A stretch of 22,316 nucleotides of DNA from Paulinella micropora (Eukaryota; Cercozoa; Imbricatea; Euglyphida), in NCBI GenBank assembly GCA_009731375.1, contig BJOX01000072.1, positions 374,337-396,652 of the forward strand, in the 5' to 3' direction. The position numbers and the translations under genes are program-made. Shown here in pieces: positions 7,499 to 16,505 of the stretch (positions within the stretch are counted from its first letter, which is position 1; each line of letters opens with the position of its first letter). The notes below the pieces were generated by a model, which made no database searches, had not been told where the DNA came from, and saw only the letters and a list, made by a program, of their open reading frames with translations.

Positions 7499-9598
7499 AT
7501 GGAGGAGCAGAAGGACGAGGAGGAGGACGAGGAAGAGGACGAGGAGACGGCGGAGGCTAAGAAGTTGTTTTTGCTGTGTCGGGCTGGGGAGGCAAAAGGG
7601 CAGCAGGTCGATGAAGGACAGGCGGAGATCGAGCAGTGGGCTTGCGTTCAGTGCACCTACTTGAACGGCTGCGACGTCTCCGCATGTGGTATGTGCGCAT
7701 TTCCCAACTCCCCGATCCAGAGGCGCGGTGTGTCGGTGTCGCTGCTGCTGGCCACATACCAGCGCTGGGAGGCCGCGGGCCTGGCTGCGGACGCCACCAC
7801 CGTCGACGTGGTGCGCGATCTGGTTAAGCCCGCGACCGCGGACCAGAAATGCTCCTACGTGGAGCTGCTGGCCCGGTCGCAGGACCCGCAAGACCGCGCC
7901 GGCGTGGCGACCGCCACTGTGTTTCTTTCCCACGCGTGGAAGTACACATTCAAGCAAGTGGTGGAGGCTATCGCTGCTCACTGGCCCGACAAAGACAACG
8001 TGAGAAGTCAGACCTTTCTTTGGTTTGACATTTTCACTGTGAACCAGCACCAGACCTCCACGGTGGATCCGGACTTCTGGTTCGAGGCGTTTCGGGAGAA
8101 CGTCCGGACGATTGGTCGAACGGTGCTGATTCTCTCCCCTTGGAGGAACCCTGTGCCCCTGACTCGCTCATGGTGTCTGTGGGAGATATTCTGCACGCGA
8201 CTTACCAAAGCCTCGTTCGAAATATGTCTTTCTCCCACGGAGGTTACGGATTTCGAACACACGCTTGTGAAGGATTTCGATTCTATCCTGGGCGCACTCT
8301 CCAGAATCGATGTCAAGAAGGCGGAGGCGGGAAAGAAGGAGGACCAAGAGAAAATCTTGGCCTTAGTGGAAGGGATGCAAGGCGGGGCGCACGAGCTGAA
8401 CAAGGCCGTGCTGTCTGAGATGCGGGCCTGGGTAGTGCAGGCGGGTCGCGACGCGCTCAAGGCGAGGGAAGGCAAAACAGACGAAGCCACTTTGACGCTC
8501 ATGAATAACTTGGGCAGACTGCTTCAAGACCTGGGCGACTTCAAGGGAGCGGAGGAGTTTCTTCGGCGTGCTTTGGAAGCGAAGGAGAAGATGCTCGGGC
8601 CCGAGCACATGCACACGTTGGCTTCGGTCAACGACCTGGCCATCTTGCTGTATTACCAGGGCAAGCTGGCGGAGGCAGAGCCTCTGTACCGCAGGGCTCT
8701 GCAAGGAAGAGAGAAGACGCTCGGGGCTGAGCACCCGGACACGTTGGCTTCTGTCAACAACCTGGGCGCGTTGCTGAAGCAGCAGGGCAAGGTGGCGGAG
8801 GCCGAGCCTCTGTACCGCAGGGCTCTGCAAGGAAGAGAGAAGACGCTCGGGGCTGAGCACCCGCACACATTGGCTTCGGTCAACAACCTGGGCAACTTGC
8901 TGTGTGATCAGGGCAAGCTGGCGGAGGCCGAGCCTCTGTACCGCAGGGCTCTGCAAGGAAGAGAGAAGATGCTCGGGGCCAAGCACCCGGACACGTTGGC
9001 TTCTGTCAACAACCTGGGTGTGTTGCTGAAGCAGCAGGGCAAGCTGGCGGAGGCCGAGCCTCTGTTCCGCAGGGCTCTGCAAGGACAGGAGAAGACGCTC
9101 GGGGCCGATCACCCGTCCACGTTGCACTCGGTCAACAACCTGGGCAACTTGCTATGTGAGCAGGGCAAGCTGGCGGAGGCCGAGCCTCTGATCCGCAGGG
9201 CTCTTCAAGGAAGAGAAAAGACGCTCGGGGCCGAGCACCCGTCCACGTTGACTTCGGTCAACAACCTGGGCTTGTTGCTGTATCAGCAGGGCAAGCTGGC
9301 GGAGGCCGAGCCTCTGTACCGCAGGGCTCTGCAAGGACAGGAGAAGACGCTCGGGGCCGAGCACCCGGACACGTTGAATTCGGTGTACAACCTGGGCGAC
9401 TTGCTGGAGAAGCAGAGCAAGCTGGTGGAGGCTGAGGCTCTCTACCGCAGGAAATTGCAAGGGTGCGAGAAGACGCTCGGGGCAGAGAACCTATCCACGT
9501 TGGCTTCTGTCAAGAACCTGGCCAGGTTTCTGGAGCAGCAGGGCAAGGTGTCGGAGGCCGAGGCTCTGAAACGCAGGGCTCAGGAAGCAAAGAGATGA
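7499..9598 (+). CDS. NZF zinc finger - TIR-like - kinesin-light-chain-type TPR protein
   Basis: A 699-residue protein from this ATG; the frame is open further upstream, and an exon starting at 7472 (DTKQTAVET before the Met) is likely. Residues 4-16 are almost all Asp/Glu. Residues 47-66 form a finger: W47, C49, C52, T53-Y54, N56, C63, C66. Residues about 141-235 look TIR-like: VFLSHAW (141-147), LWFDIF..NQ (174-183), RTVLILSPW (207-215) and RSWCLWE (223-229). Glu229 sits where TIR NAD-hydrolases have their catalytic Glu. LWFDIFTVNQ also recalls the HET domain. From 331 to the end are eight full 42-residue TPRs and one partial, with KLAEAEPLYRRALQ and TLGAEHPDTL consensus. No NB-ARC domain is visible. 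The gene is GC-rich compared with its surroundings. A sensor or signalling scaffold is inferred. Confidence 0.88.
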   Translation: MEEQKDEEEDEEEDEETAEAKKLFLLCRAGEAKGQQVDEGQAEIEQWACVQCTYLNGCDVSACGMCAFPNSPIQRRGVSVSLLLATYQRWEAAGLAADATTVDVVRDLVKPATADQKCSYVELLARSQDPQDRAGVATATVFLSHAWKYTFKQVVEAIAAHWPDKDNVRSQTFLWFDIFTVNQHQTSTVDPDFWFEAFRENVRTIGRTVLILSPWRNPVPLTRSWCLWEIFCTRLTKASFEICLSPTEVTDFEHTLVKDFDSILGALSRIDVKKAEAGKKEDQEKILALVEGMQGGAHELNKAVLSEMRAWVVQAGRDALKAREGKTDEATLTLMNNLGRLLQDLGDFKGAEEFLRRALEAKEKMLGPEHMHTLASVNDLAILLYYQGKLAEAEPLYRRALQGREKTLGAEHPDTLASVNNLGALLKQQGKVAEAEPLYRRALQGREKTLGAEHPHTLASVNNLGNLLCDQGKLAEAEPLYRRALQGREKMLGAKHPDTLASVNNLGVLLKQQGKLAEAEPLFRRALQGQEKTLGADHPSTLHSVNNLGNLLCEQGKLAEAEPLIRRALQGREKTLGAEHPSTLTSVNNLGLLLYQQGKLAEAEPLYRRALQGQEKTLGAEHPDTLNSVYNLGDLLEKQSKLVEAEALYRRKLQGCEKTLGAENLSTLASVKNLARFLEQQGKVSEAEALKRRAQEAKR
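8489..9595 (+). repeat. 126-bp TPR-coding tandem repeat (8 full, 1 partial)
   Basis: Unit starts fall exactly every 126 bp: 8489, 8615, 8741, 8867, 8993, 9119, 9245, 9371 and 9497. Central units are nearly identical at the DNA level; GAGGCCGAGCCTCTG recurs unchanged. This points to recent expansion or gene conversion. The first and last units are the most diverged. Confidence 0.95.
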
Positions 9599-9696
9599 CG
9601 CGCTACGAGTCGTCCACGTGCAGCTTGACTTACCAGGAGTACCTTGCATTTCGCCACAAGGACAAGCTAGGGCACGCGCGATAGAATATATTCTGC
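9599..9696 (+). other. Probable 3' flank or UTR of the TPR gene
   Basis: About 100 bp of complex sequence after the TGA before the GTAT array starts. No AATAAA is seen here, so the poly(A) site cannot be placed. Confidence 0.4.
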
Positions 9697-9853
9697 ATGT
9701 ATGTATGCATGCATGTATGTATGTATGTATGTATGTATGTATGTATGTGTATATGTGTATATGTGTATGTATGTATGTATGTATGTATGTATGTATTTAT
9801 GTATGTATGTATGTATGTATGTGTGTATGTATGTATGTATGTATGTATGTATG

Positions 9854-9884
<31 letters not shown>

Positions 9885-10095
9885 TGTATGTATGTATGTA
9901 TGTATGTATGTATGTATGTATGAGGCGCCTCATGTATGTATTTATGTATGTCTGTATGTCTGTATGCATGCATGCATGCATGCATACATGCATGCATACA
10001 TGCATGCATACATGCATGCATGCATGCATACATGCATGCATACATGCATGCATACATGCATGTATGCATGTATGTATGTATGTGTATGTACTGTC
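9697..10095. repeat. (GTAT)n and (GCAT)n tetranucleotide array
   Basis: GTAT units to about 9960 and GCATGCATACAT-type units from about 9965 to 10070. The array is interrupted at 9920-9933 by the perfect palindrome ATGAGGCGCCTCAT. Confidence 0.95.
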
Positions 10096-10834
10096 TCGAC
10101 CAGGAATAGTATTAATAAGGACTGTCGAAACAAAATTACATCAGTGATTTTGCCGGATAGAGTGTTTTTCATATCGTTTTAGTTTTTATTTAATTATGAT
10201 ATTCACATGAGCGCACAGTCAAACACTCTGGGCGGGTGGCCGCCCGGCGGAGTTGACTATAAAAAGATTTGCTGTCCAGCTATTATTAACACTACTATTA
10301 ATATAATAAGTTATATTAATAGTTGGACGAAACAGGGGGTTACGGGACCTCAAGTGTCCTTGCTCGCCCCTTTGCTGTCGACGGGACGGTCGCCTGAGTA
10401 CTGAGTACAGAGCTTGGGTGTTGGAGTTGGTTGAGAGTGAGGCTAGCTAGCACTAGGCCCGGTGCCTTTAAACCGGCTTAGCGAAGGAGGGAAGCCGCAG
10501 GGAGCAAAAGCTGAACTTGGTTACTATTTTTTAATAATTTGTAATTGGGAAAGACCAGAGGCCAGTCACCGGGTTACAAGTTCAAGTTACGAAACCACGC
10601 TGCGACTGTTTCGATAGTATTAATAGGATATTTAATTTTATTTACTAGTAGTAACCAGTAAAATGATTGCTTAATCGAAATACATGAAAGATCGAAGGAC
10701 CGTTCGTACGACCCTCGCTCCCTTTCTTGCATAGAAAGACAATCGTATGTCTTTAGCAGAGATTGAAAGGCAATCGTATGCCTTGTCTACTAGGCTACTG
10801 CGGAATTGAAAGGCAATCGTATGCCTTGTTTAAT
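10096..10834. other. Complex AT-rich DNA with hairpins, no gene seen
   Basis: Holds a hairpin at 10274-10328 (12-bp perfect stem ACTATTAATATA), a short segment at 10331-10377 that recurs at 14675-14721, a TTTAAA box near 10466 and three small hairpins at 10735-10827. No coding sequence is supported. Confidence 0.6.
10735..10827 (+). repeat. Three hairpins with loop ATCGTA
   Basis: Hairpin 1 (10735-10754) has stem AAAGACA/TGTCTTT. Hairpins 2 (10767-10784) and 3 (10810-10827) have AAGGCA/TGCCTT. All share the six-base loop ATCGTA. The A-T to G-C difference in the stem is compensated on both sides. Confidence 0.8.
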
Positions 10835-11113
10835 ATATTGCTGTTGACATTCAAGACAACAACAAAAATTAGTTTTTCATTTTTGTGTCAGATTTTCATT
10901 TTTGTGACAGTTTTTCATTTTTGTGACAAAAATTCAAATTTTCAAATTTAACGGTAACATTTCGCGAAAATTTACGATATTTGCGGAGGAATATAGCCGT
11001 TAATTTGAAAAATTCAAATTTTCACCCAAAATCAAAAGTCCAACCAAAACTGAAATTCCAACCAAAACAGAAAAATCAATTTTTTTTGTTGTCTTGAATG
11101 TCAACAGCAATAT
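10835..11113. mobile_element. MITE copy A, 279 bp with 28-bp terminal inverted repeats
   Basis: The ends are perfect inverses over 28 bp (left starts ATATTGCTGTTGACATTC; right ends GAATGTCAACAGCAATAT). TTAAT stands directly outside both ends (10830-10834 and 11114-11118), a candidate 5-bp target-site duplication. The interior is AT-rich with repeated TTTTTGTGACA and CCAACCAAAA motifs and no ORF, so it is non-autonomous. A second, diverged copy is at 15813-16070. I cannot assign a transposase superfamily. Confidence 0.85.
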
Positions 11114-11118
11114 TTAAT

Positions 11119-11380
11119 ATAAGTGGCACATAACTGTCAAATTCTAACGATATCAAGATTGAGGAATACCTAAAGTAGGGACTACGTACTAGTAATCTCC
11201 AGACAAAGTATTATGATTGCCATTATATCATGATACCGGGTGGGCCGGCATAATCCCTTCTCCCGCCCGGCGGCCTGACTCTGCGCGCTCACCCATGTGC
11301 GCGCGAGGAGTCGAACTTACTCCCCCGCCGACTCAGGCTCACCAACCGCTCGGGATAGAATGCAAATATTTCCGAACCTG
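11119..11380. other. Complex DNA, no gene seen
   Basis: A GC-rich patch at 11230-11365 contains GCGCGC inverted pairs (11282-11312) and, on the minus strand, a weak tRNA-like B box. No supported gene. Confidence 0.5.
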
Positions 11381-11384
11381 CGTC

Positions 11385-11998
<614 letters not shown>

Positions 11999-12002
11999 CA
12001 TG

Positions 12003-12978
12003 AAGACGAAACAGTCAAAGATGCACTGTGGAGGGAGAGGGAACAGTTTACTGACCCCCCACCTCTAGATTTGGACGATCATGAGTCCGCTAATTTACAA
12101 GAACCAATAGAAGGGCAAGAGCCTCCGAAATTATAAAGGACGAGCCTAAAGTTAGTTCAAAAGAATAAAAATCTAAAGAAACCCCACCCCCTTACGGAAG
12201 CAGTCAAAAAAGCTGCAAAGTTGGATCTGATATATGACGATCCTTCTATAAGACCTACTAAAAGGCGAAAAACTACTCGATCCTCACAGACTCATGATAA
12301 ACTGATAGACGATGAAGAGGTGATCCAAACCACGATTGTACACCCGTCATGGAAAGAGGGCAATGAAGTCCCCCTAATATATTATGAACTGGACGACTTT
12401 TATTTGATAAGACCACCTAAGGAATATGTCGGAGAAACTGAATATGACGACCTATTTGTGGTCAATTGCAAGGTGGTCGGAGTACCGGAAGATATTGAAT
12501 CTGGTACGAAAAAGAAGAAGCCAAGAAAAAACATAAGAGTGCATTGCAGAACCTACCTCCTATAATGCAATTATATCGTTCGTTTGACACTTGCGAAGAC
12601 CCTTTGTCTAGGTCATACTTACCGGTATGGAAGGATGCACAAGATAGTGAGGGCTGGGATGATAAAATTGATCCGGTCGGAATTAAGAGCCACAGTAAAC
12701 ACAAACCTTGGTGTATACAGGCTCACCCTAGAGGAGTACTTAATATTCCTTTCGACCTTATTGATAAAGAGATCCTAGTTAAGATATGGAGAGAACTCAA
12801 GAAATCGGGAGTATCTCTCTCATTAGTAGGCGCTCCTTCTCCGGCTAAGATTACCAGAGCTAAACAGAAGAAGGAAAAGTATAATGGCCAATCATATTTA
12901 TACATTCAAGATTACACATATGTATATTCTACCGTCACACTTGGGGCACGAGTGCTGTCGTATTGGCAGGAACATTGA
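12003..12978 (+). pseudogene. Decayed coding-like region, family not recognised
   Basis: Protein-like composition moves between frames. Frame 2 is open from the array to TAA at 12134, and again from 12137 to 12565, including a basic NLS-like KRRK patch and an acidic stretch. Frame 1 then carries protein-like sequence to the stop at 12976-12978, overlapping by about 20 bp. No ATG starts either longer frame; they open on TTG. This fits a degenerated gene, perhaps from a mobile element, or exons with unidentified introns. I do not recognise a family. Confidence 0.4.
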
Positions 12979-12979
12979 T

Positions 12980-13438
12980 CTTCTAAGACCAACATTCGGA
13001 TGGTATAAAGCCTTCAGTAGGACGATTCCTTCACATATAAGTTGGAGTACAGTGGTCAGACTGTATTATAATTGAGGACTCCAAAGAGTGAGACCTCATA
13101 TTAATAGCATTTGTCCCTTCTACAAAGAGTGGAGGCGAGGACATTGATGGTTGAGCTATCCAACTATAAAATCCAAGGCTCTTAAACTGTCTTTACTGAC
13201 TTAAGCGGATACGATCCCTAGATACGCAGATGCATCGGGAACCGCGGACCGCATTATATGGGACTCAAATAGTATGCCATTTAAGTACCAGTCACAAAGT
13301 GGGAGATCTGACCTAATCCCACTTTGGTTGAACGATGTATATTATGTAATTGCGCAACCTATATACTATAATCCGGGATGGCCAACCGGATATGAGGATG
13401 TCATAAAGCATCCCCACAACATCGCTCAACAAGACTAG
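12980..13438 (+). pseudogene. Continuation of decayed coding-like region
   Basis: Frame 2 reads protein-like through several stops (TGA at 13073-13075, further stops up to 13202-13204), then is open from 13205 to TAG at 13436-13438 (77 codons). That last piece contains RYADASGTADRIIW. The DAS core is faintly like retrotransposon RNase H (T/V-DAS), but the catalytic context cannot be shown. It probably belongs with 12003-12978. Confidence 0.35.
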
Positions 13439-13724
13439 GTTAAGACTTTATCGGCTATATTTCAGTGACTTATAGTCCGAGCCGAGTATTAGAGCAGCTT
13501 AACGCAGCAGGCTCACTCGGGATGGCGTAAACTGTAATCCCTCACAATTAATATAATTCAGGTTATACGACCTCTGTGTCATGTACAGACTACCTACCTC
13601 GGACAAAAGCACAACGAATTGCAACTTTTGCCCTTCAGGAATCAAAGGAGGAGGGGGGATTATGTAACAGCCCCAGAGTCCGTACATCCTGAATTTCATT
13701 AATAATTATGTACTAATAATTCGA
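13439..13724. other. Complex DNA, weak coding-like traces only
   Basis: One plus frame at about 13590-13690 is open and protein-like (CTDYLPRTKAQRIATFALQE) but has stops upstream and no start. It may be the tail of the decayed element. Confidence 0.35.
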
Positions 13725-14180
13725 ATGCATAAAAGGGCAACGATTACCAGCCTCTTTGCCAATTTGTTAACAATTTTACCGTTATTTACGGACATCGGCC
13801 GGATAGTGACAGTTACCTCTCCTTCAGGCAACTTCCTTTTGTCTTCCCTTATCCTTGTGACAATTCTCGATAAGTTTTCGGTAGAAAGTCATTTTCTTAT
13901 TCTCGCGTTGATTTCATCATTCAATATTCAATATACACGTTGGAGTGGTATAGATTCCCCGGGAAGCCATGTGGGTAGATTGGTAGCACCTGCCATCCAA
14001 TATTATTCCGTATTGGTGTTCCCGGAAAACGGCTTTGATGTCAAACCAGCTTCGGAAATCTTGTTTGTTGGTATCTCCTTTTGGAGCGTGCTGATAGTTT
14101 TGCAGCATTTGAAACACATACCGACAGTTTCTGTTGTTAAGTCAATCGATAAATTGAATTTTGCTGAAAACCGTTGCTAA
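13725..14180 (+). CDS. Hypothetical 151-residue protein with hydrophobic segments
   Basis: From ATG (MHKRATITSLF) to TAA. Hydrophobic stretches lie near residues 8-30, 38-49, 56-66 and 112-126, suggesting a membrane protein, but I recognise no family. The next ORF begins 3 bp after the stop, in the same frame register. The two could be one gene interrupted by a stop, or parts of a decayed element. The region is AT-richer than the TPR gene. Confidence 0.4.
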   Translation: MHKRATITSLFANLLTILPLFTDIGRIVTVTSPSGNFLLSSLILVTILDKFSVESHFLILALISSFNIQYTRWSGIDSPGSHVGRLVAPAIQYYSVLVFPENGFDVKPASEILFVGISFWSVLIVLQHLKHIPTVSVVKSIDKLNFAENRC

Positions 14181-14183
14181 TGT

Positions 14184-14654
14184 ATGCTCTCCTCCAATAT
14201 GGGTCCTCAGGACACGGTTCACTTTGCGGGACAGCCTGTTGAAAACATGAAATTCTACCTCTTGGCTCCTATTGGTTGTTACTTTGGGATTTTGTCCTAT
14301 GATAGACAGGTCTCTGAGTCAGCTGGTGTGGCGCTGGACGCGGAACTCGGCGAGGCCAAAGAAGTCGCCAAACATTGGAAGCCTGCCTTTGAGACTCTGT
14401 GCAAGGCAGCGCTCAAGTACCAAGGCACAATCCCACGGACAAGCGAAGCCTACTACATATTCCAGTGCGGTCGTGGCTTTCCTCGTGCTTGCGCTCGCGC
14501 TCGCTCTCTCGGGTTATTCCAAGCTCGGGTTTCTCTTCGGTGTGTTGCCGCTGATGGCTTAGGCGTAAGATGCGTGAAAATTGTGCTGCGGAAAATTGTG
14601 CACGTTTCCCTACCGCGTTCCCAGGCTGAAGTCTTGTCAGGAATTGTTTTCTGA
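14184..14654 (+). CDS. Hypothetical protein, possibly with a 49-nt intron
   Basis: From ATG (MLSSNMGPQDTV) this frame runs 156 codons, but beyond about residue 90 it becomes an Arg/Cys-rich, unlikely sequence. In the same place the +1 frame encodes a clear membrane helix, AVVAFLVLALALALSGY, and stops at 14560-14562. GT at 14417 and CAG at 14463-14465 would remove 49 nt and join the two frames exactly. Alternatively a frameshift has broken the gene. No family recognised. Confidence 0.4.
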   Translation: MLSSNMGPQDTVHFAGQPVENMKFYLLAPIGCYFGILSYDRQVSESAGVALDAELGEAKEVAKHWKPAFETLCKAALKYQGTIPRTSEAYYIFQCGRGFPRACARARSLGLFQARVSLRCVAADGLGVRCVKIVLRKIVHVSLPRSQAEVLSGIVF

Positions 14655-14980
14655 ATCAAAAATAGTTATTTAATAACAGGGGTTTACCGGACCATGAGTG
14701 ACCGTGCTCGCCTCCTTTGCTTTGAGGTTGGTGTTTAGGCTAGGCGATAGGCAAGTGAAGGGCTTGGTGAAGGGCAAGGGCAAGGGCTATGATAGGCTGA
14801 GACGTGTTTGAGCTGTTTAAATACAGCGGCCCGGGCAGCCCTCAGCGGCCCGGCGCAGTCAGTCAGCAGACTCTTTCCACAACTCATATTCTGATTCATA
14901 GCAGTAGTGAATTTTCTTATCACTAGACTACAGTAACTACCGTAAAGTGTTTACCTGCGTCCGTGAACTGAATAGAACTT
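14655..14980. other. Complex DNA with promoter-like features
   Basis: Contains 14675-14721, a diverged copy of 10331-10377, an AAGGGC-rich tract, a TTTAAATA box near 14817, and two copies of CAGCGGCCCGG just after it. It could be a promoter or LTR remnant. No gene seen. Confidence 0.4.
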
Positions 14981-15015
14981 GATCATTGCGAAAACAGGTC
15001 ACGGTAACAGTGGAC

Positions 15016-15158
15016 CTTCTTCTTCTTCTTCTTCTTCTTCTTCTTCTTCTTCTTCTTCTTCTTCTTCTTCTTCTTCTTCTTCTTCTTCTTCTTCTTCTTC
15101 TTCTTCTTCTTCTTCTTCTTCTTCTTCTTCTTCTTCTTCTTCTTCTTCTTCTTCTTCT
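15016..15158. repeat. (TTC)n trinucleotide array running into a gap
   Basis: About 46 perfect units up to the gap. Confidence 0.95.
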
Positions 15159-15493
15159 NNNNNNNNNNNNNNNNNNNNNNNNNNNNNNNNNNNNNNNNNN
15201 NNNNNNNNNNNNNNNNNNNNNNNNNNNNNNNNNNNNNNNNNNNNNNNNNNNNNNNNNNNNNNNNNNNNNNNNNNNNNNNNNNNNNNNNNNNNNNNNNNNN
15301 NNNNNNNNNNNNNNNNNNNNNNNNNNNNNNNNNNNNNNNNNNNNNNNNNNNNNNNNNNNNNNNNNNNNNNNNNNNNNNNNNNNNNNNNNNNNNNNNNNNN
15401 NNNNNNNNNNNNNNNNNNNNNNNNNNNNNNNNNNNNNNNNNNNNNNNNNNNNNNNNNNNNNNNNNNNNNNNNNNNNNNNNNNNNNNNNNNNNN
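15159..15493. other. Assembly gap (335 N)
   Basis: Unknown bases between (TTC)n and a T run; probably more simple repeat. Confidence 1.
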
Positions 15494-15812
15494 TTTTTTT
15501 TTTTCCCTCCCCACTGAGCGACTCACTTTTACTGTACTATGACCGATAATTCAAGCGAACTTTGCATAAATTCAACACGTGGCACGGTATGATGGCATCA
15601 GTCAGAGTCATTATAACAATTGCATCATGGCCGGGCAGTGATAGAAGCGGTCGAACTTGAAAAAAAAAACTTGAAAAACTCAACTTCAAGTGTTAAGTTT
15701 GACTGAACTTCAAAAAGTTGAAAACTTGAAAAAAAATTCAAGTAACTTGAAAAAACTTTCAAAACGGGTGAATCAGTAAAAAAGTCAAGCCTACGGTATT
15801 TTTGTATCACGG
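15494..15812. other. Complex AT-rich DNA, no gene seen
   Basis: A T run, then complex sequence. From 15653 to 15765, ACTTGAAAA, TTCAAGT and their inverses recur many times, giving several overlapping small inverted repeats. Confidence 0.6.
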
Positions 15813-16070
15813 TATTGCTGTTGAAATTAAAGACAACAAAAAAAAAAGTTTTTAGCCTAAGTTTTTGTGTCAGATTCAAAGTTTTCATTTTTTGTGACAG
15901 TTTTGTGACAAAAATTTAAATTTTCCAATTTAACTGTAACATTTTGCGAAAATTTACGATGTTTTGCGGACGAATATAGCACTTAATTTGAAAAATTTAA
16001 ATTTCCAACCAAAATCAAAATTCCAACCAAAACTGAAAATCACAAGTTGTCTTGAATTTCAACAGCAATA
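15813..16070. mobile_element. MITE copy B, about 258 bp
   Basis: The same order of motifs as 10835-11113: TATTGCTGTTGA end, AAGACAACAA, TTTTTGTGTCAGA, GCGAAAATTTACGAT, CCAACCAAAA, GTTGTCTTGAATTTCAACAG. The TIRs have diverged by a few bases and no clear target-site duplication remains. It is older than copy A, or inserted in a different sequence. Confidence 0.85.
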
Positions 16071-16505
16071 TATATCTGGAGTATTGAGAGTGATGTTAAC
16101 TTGGATTTGATAGTAATACAAAAACGAAAGGCGGCCGCGTTCAACCGCGGATGGATGATTCAAGTTTTGCAGTGTTGGACTCATAACTTCTCAGCTCAGA
16201 CTAACTCAGCTTACCAGTAGATTATCTTACACTTCAATGGCATGTTTTCTCTTTTTGTATCTCTCAGTTGATACCGGGCCTCTCAGAGTCTATTCAAGTT
16301 TATCTCTTCTGCTTCCCACTCAGCTCTATGAATGGCAAGTATTCTTATTAAAACAGTGCTTGACGCGTAAACTTGAAATAGATTACTGGATGAATATTAC
16401 AGTAGTATCAGTATTCAACTTTCAAGCCGTTTACTAAATCGGAGGTTGGAGTCCCGTTCACCTAATAGGACCGTCCAAATTGTTAGCCAAACCCATACCT
16501 TACTA
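16071..16505. other. Complex DNA, one weak ORF
   Basis: A 66-codon ATG frame at 16237-16437 (MACFLFLYLS) is Leu/Ser/Val-rich with no recognisable domain. I do not call it a gene. No other feature seen. Confidence 0.5.

Noticed and set aside
8363-9127. Minus-strand frames opposite the TPR array
   Set aside because: They are shadows of a 126-bp in-frame repeat with biased GC codons; the plus strand carries the clear TPR consensus.
9697-10095. GTAT/GCAT array as a telomeric or centromeric repeat
   Set aside because: It is a short tetranucleotide array like many others here, with no telomere-type unit or higher-order structure.
11288-11366. tRNA-like minus-strand segment with GAGCGGTTGG and GTTCGACTCC boxes
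   Set aside because: The A-to-B box distance is about six bases too short, the T stem does not pair in the standard register, and no acceptor stem is visible. At most it is a tRNA-derived remnant.
16237-16437. 66-codon ATG frame as a gene
   Set aside because: Short, no domain, and isolated in transposon-rich DNA.
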